Assembly (NCBI GenBank): GCA_964401045.1
Contig: CAYNXB010000040.1
Coordinates: 1-24,333 of the forward strand
DNA from: CAYNXB01 sp964401045
Lineage (GTDB): Bacteria > Pseudomonadota > Alphaproteobacteria > Sphingomonadales > Sphingomonadaceae
Reading direction: 5' to 3'
DNA length: 24,333 nucleotides
Part shown: piece by piece, positions 21,900 to 24,333 of the stretch
Position numbering within the stretch: the first letter of the stretch is position 1
Layout: every line of letters starts with the position of its first letter
Translations under genes and position numbers: made by a program
Notes under the pieces: generated by a model
What the model was told of the DNA's origin: nothing
The model's database searches: none
Seen by the model: the letters and a program-made list of their open reading frames with translations, nothing else

Positions 21900-22624
21900 A
21901 GCTTCGCCACTTCGCTGAGCACTCGCTCCGCCCATTCGGGTCGGCAGATCAGCAGGTCCGGCAGATAAGTATCCGCGTTGTTGTAGACGAGCGGGCTGCC
22001 GTCGATCCGCGAGCAGTGCAGGCCATGCGCACGCGCAACCGCAACCGGCGCGCAGTTGTCCCATTCGTACTGTCCGCCCGAGTGGAGATAGATTTCCGCA
22101 TCGCCGCGCACCACGGCCATTGCCTTGGCGCCCGCCGAGCCCATCGGCACCAGTTCGCCGCCGAGCGCTTCAGCAACCGCGACGGCTTCGGCGGCGGGGC
22201 GCGTGCGGCTGACCAGCAGACGCGGGGTCTGCGGCTGCTCGGGGAGCGGCGCAGGCCGGTCGGAGCGCAACACCAGATCGAGCCCGGGCAGCGCCACCGC
22301 GCCGACCTCGGCCACGCCGTCGATGGCGAGCCCGATATGCACCGCCCAGTCGGCGCGGCCCTCGCCATATTCCCGCGTGCCGTCGAGCGGGTCGATGATC
22401 CACACGCGCTGCCTGGCGAGCCGATCGCTGGTGTCCTTGCTTTCCTCCGACAACAGCCCGTCGCCGGGGCGTTCGGCGCGCAGCCGCTCGATCAGGAAGC
22501 GGTTGGCCGCATCGTCGCCCGTCGCACCGAGCTCGCGGCCCTCGAAGGCGCCGCTTTCGCGCAGGGCGACCAGCAGCATTCCGGCCTGCTCCGCCAGCTC
22601 GGCCGCCAGCTCGGCGTCTGTCAC
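21896..22624 (-). CDS. cysQ: 3'(2'),5'-bisphosphate nucleotidase CysQ
   Basis: A 242-residue inositol-monophosphatase superfamily protein. Metal-binding motifs are LSEES (58-62), DPLDGT (78-83) and a C-terminal WDNCAPVAVARAHG. CysQ-type enzymes hydrolyse PAP, the toxic by-product of PAPS reduction, to AMP. Here it is directly downstream of cysNC with a GTGA overlap (22621-22624), so its GTG start is translationally coupled; no separate RBS is evident. This context makes PAP the best substrate and separates it from the HisN-like IMPase at 9706. Confidence 0.92.
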   Translation of the reverse strand: MTDAELAAELAEQAGMLLVALRESGAFEGRELGATGDDAANRFLIERLRAERPGDGLLSEESKDTSDRLARQRVWIIDPLDGTREYGEGRADWAVHIGLAIDGVAEVGAVALPGLDLVLRSDRPAPLPEQPQTPRLLVSRTRPAAEAVAVAEALGGELVPMGSAGAKAMAVVRGDAEIYLHSGGQYEWDNCAPVAVARAHGLHCSRIDGSPLVYNNADTYLPDLLICRPEWAERVLSEVAKL

Positions 22625-24333
22625 GGAATCAGCTTGCGCACGATGAACGCGGCGGCCTCATCGGCATCCATCGCCGTGGTGTCGATGCGAACCTCGGGCT
22701 CGAGCGGTGCTTCGTAGGGGCTGTCGATGCCGGTGAAGTTCTTGAGCTCCCCGGCGCGCGCCTTCTTGTACAAGCCCTTCACGTCGCGTTGCTCGGCCAG
22801 TTCGAGCGGGGTGTCGATGAACACCTCGACGAACTCGCCTTCGGGCAGCATCGCGCGGACCATCTCGCGCTCGGCGCGGAACGGGCTGATGAACGCGGTG
22901 ATCACGATCAACCCGGCGTCGGCCATCAGTTTCGCCACTTCGCCCACGCGGCGGATGTTCTCGATCCGGTCCGCCTCGGTGAAGCCCAGGTCCTTGTTGA
23001 GTCCGTGGCGCACATTGTCGCCGTCGAGCAGGAAGGTGTGCCGGTTCATCCGGTGGAGCCGCTTCTCCACCAGGTTGGCGATAGTCGACTTGCCTGATCC
23101 CGAGAGGCCGGTGAACCACAGCACCGCCGGCTTCTGGTTCTTGAGCGTCGCATGCGCCTCGCGGCTCACCTCCAGCGCCTGCCAGTGGACGTTCTGCGCC
23201 CGCCGCAGGCTGAAGTGGATCATCCCGGCAGCGACCGTGGCATTGGTCAGCTTGTCGATCAGGATGAACCCGCCGAGCGTGCGCGAATCTTCGTAAGCCT
23301 CGAAGGTGATCGGCCGTTCGGTGGTGACTTCGGCGACGCCGATCGCGTTGAGGCCGAGCGTCTTGGTGGCGAGATGTTCGAGGGTGTTGACGTCGATCTC
23401 GTACTTTGGCTCGGCGACGGTCGCGGTGACGGTCTGGGTCGCCAGCTTGAGCCAGTAGCCACGCCCCGGGATAAGCGCGTCCTCGCTCATCCACACGATC
23501 GTCGCTTCGAACTGGTCGGCGCTCTGTGGCGGATCGTCGGCAGCGGCGATCACGTCGCCACGGCTGCAATCGATCTCATCCTCGAGCGTGAGGGTGACGG
23601 ACTGGCCGGCGACCGCGAGGTCCGGTTCGCTGTCCATCGTGACGACGGACTTGATCCGGCTGGTCTTGCCCGATGGCACGACGCGAATTTCTTTTCCCGG
23701 CGCGATCTCGCCGCTCGCGATCAAGCCGGCGAAGCCACGGAAGTCCAGGTTCGGGCGGTTGACCCACTGCACCGGCATGCGGAAGCTGCGCGCCTGCGCG
23801 GCGGAGGCCTCGATCTCGACCGTTTCAAGGTGCTCGATCAGGCTCGGCCCCTCGTACCAGGGCGTGTTGGCCGAAGGCGCGGTGGTGATGTTGTCGCCCT
23901 TAAAGCCCGAAATCGGGATCGCGGTGAAGCGCTCTATGCCGATGTCGCTGGCGAAAACCTTGTAGTCCTCGACGATGCTTTCGAACTGCTCGCGGTCGAA
24001 CTCGATGAGGTCCATCTTGTTTACCGCCAGGACGATGTGGCGGATGCCAAGCAGGTGCGCGAGATAGGAATGGCGGCGGGTCTGCACCAGCACGCCCTTG
24101 CGCGCGTCCACCAGGATCACCGCAAGGTCGGCGGTGCTCGCGCCGGTCACCATGTTGCGGGTGTACTGCTCGTGGCCCGGCGTGTCGGCGACGATGAACT
24201 TGCGTTTCTCAGTGCTGAAGAAGCGGTAGGCGACGTCGATCGTGATGCCCTGCTCGCGCTCGGCCGAAAGGCCGTCCACCAGCAGCGCGAAATCGATCTC
24301 CTGCCCCTGCGTGCCCACGCGCTTGCTGTCCGC
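22621..24333 (-). CDS. cysNC: Bifunctional sulfate adenylyltransferase subunit 1 / adenylylsulfate kinase (5' partial)
   Basis: The gene runs off the right edge; about 570 residues are visible and the P-loop of the GTPase half is outside. The first visible part (ADSKR, then GTQGQEIDFALLVDGL) is the standard CysN sequence just after the P-loop. The GTPase half then shows DTPGHEQY (G3) and VNKMD (G4), followed by EF-Tu-like beta-barrel domains. After about residue 385 of the visible part a separate APS kinase domain starts, with Walker A GLSGSGKST, and continues with DGDNVRHGLNKDLGF and FISPFRAERE. With CysD the first half makes APS from sulfate and ATP driven by GTP; the second phosphorylates APS to PAPS. 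The fusion is common in proteobacteria. cysD probably lies to the right. cysQ is coupled downstream. Confidence 0.96.
   Translation of the reverse strand, partial: ADSKRVGTQGQEIDFALLVDGLSAEREQGITIDVAYRFFSTEKRKFIVADTPGHEQYTRNMVTGASTADLAVILVDARKGVLVQTRRHSYLAHLLGIRHIVLAVNKMDLIEFDREQFESIVEDYKVFASDIGIERFTAIPISGFKGDNITTAPSANTPWYEGPSLIEHLETVEIEASAAQARSFRMPVQWVNRPNLDFRGFAGLIASGEIAPGKEIRVVPSGKTSRIKSVVTMDSEPDLAVAGQSVTLTLEDEIDCSRGDVIAAADDPPQSADQFEATIVWMSEDALIPGRGYWLKLATQTVTATVAEPKYEIDVNTLEHLATKTLGLNAIGVAEVTTERPITFEAYEDSRTLGGFILIDKLTNATVAAGMIHFSLRRAQNVHWQALEVSREAHATLKNQKPAVLWFTGLSGSGKSTIANLVEKRLHRMNRHTFLLDGDNVRHGLNKDLGFTEADRIENIRRVGEVAKLMADAGLIVITAFISPFRAEREMVRAMLPEGEFVEVFIDTPLELAEQRDVKGLYKKARAGELKNFTGIDSPYEAPLEPEVRIDTTAMDADEAAAFIVRKLIP

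Overview
The window is about 24.3 kb of GC-rich chromosome, densely coding on both strands, and looks like an alphaproteobacterium of the order Sphingomonadales (Sphingomonas, Novosphingobium or Erythrobacter-like). This placement is inference from gene content: an MsbA-related ABC exporter, an IMPase-type histidinol phosphatase, a glnK-amtB-PII cluster, a fused CysNC, an intracellular PhaZ, and a small secreted protein of a type I associate with sphingomonads. No tRNA, rRNA, insertion sequence, CRISPR array, phage gene or origin was seen. No gap between genes exceeds about 170 bp.

Layout from left to right. (1) 1-2201: the end of a surface-polysaccharide locus, with an O-antigen-ligase/polymerase-type membrane protein (cut by the left edge) and an acyltransferase-3 protein that overlaps it by 4 bp. 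(2) 2244-5161: a MaoC-type (R)-enoyl-CoA hydratase and a thiolase on the plus strand, converging on an intracellular PHB depolymerase on the minus strand. (3) 5272-7590: an MsbA-like ABC exporter converging on an uncharacterised secreted protein. (4) 7659-10889: class II fructose-1,6-bisphosphatase (glpX), PRPP synthetase (prs), histidinol phosphatase (hisN) and a GGCT-like protein. PRPP is the first substrate of histidine synthesis and HisN acts near its end. (5) 10886-12976: an AsmA-family protein on the minus strand. (6) 13140-18833: translation genes rpmI, rplT, pheS, pheT and prfC, followed by an endonuclease/exonuclease/phosphatase-family gene. (7) 19628-21899: a nitrogen-control cluster with a consensus sigma-54 promoter, glnK, amtB and a second PII gene. 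(8) 21896-24333 (minus): a sulfate-assimilation operon, cysNC (cut by the right edge) and cysQ, joined by a GTGA overlap.

Most of the window is ordinary core chromosome. The most unusual structure is the 3' untranslated region of amtB (21402-21510). It can fold into a 13-bp hairpin whose 16-nt loop is purely C/U and carries three CTCCT anti-Shine-Dalgarno motifs. A second small hairpin presents CTCCTGC in its loop, and an intrinsic terminator follows. This is the general architecture of alphaproteobacterial anti-SD small RNAs of the CcsR/cuckoo type. Because it lies behind a sigma-54 promoter, it could be a nitrogen-controlled 3'UTR-derived sRNA. That is a structural hypothesis from hand pairing, not a demonstrated RNA. 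Secondary points are a possible two-state leader ahead of rpmI-rplT, a terminator immediately before pheS, and palindromes in the phaZ and glnK upstream regions.
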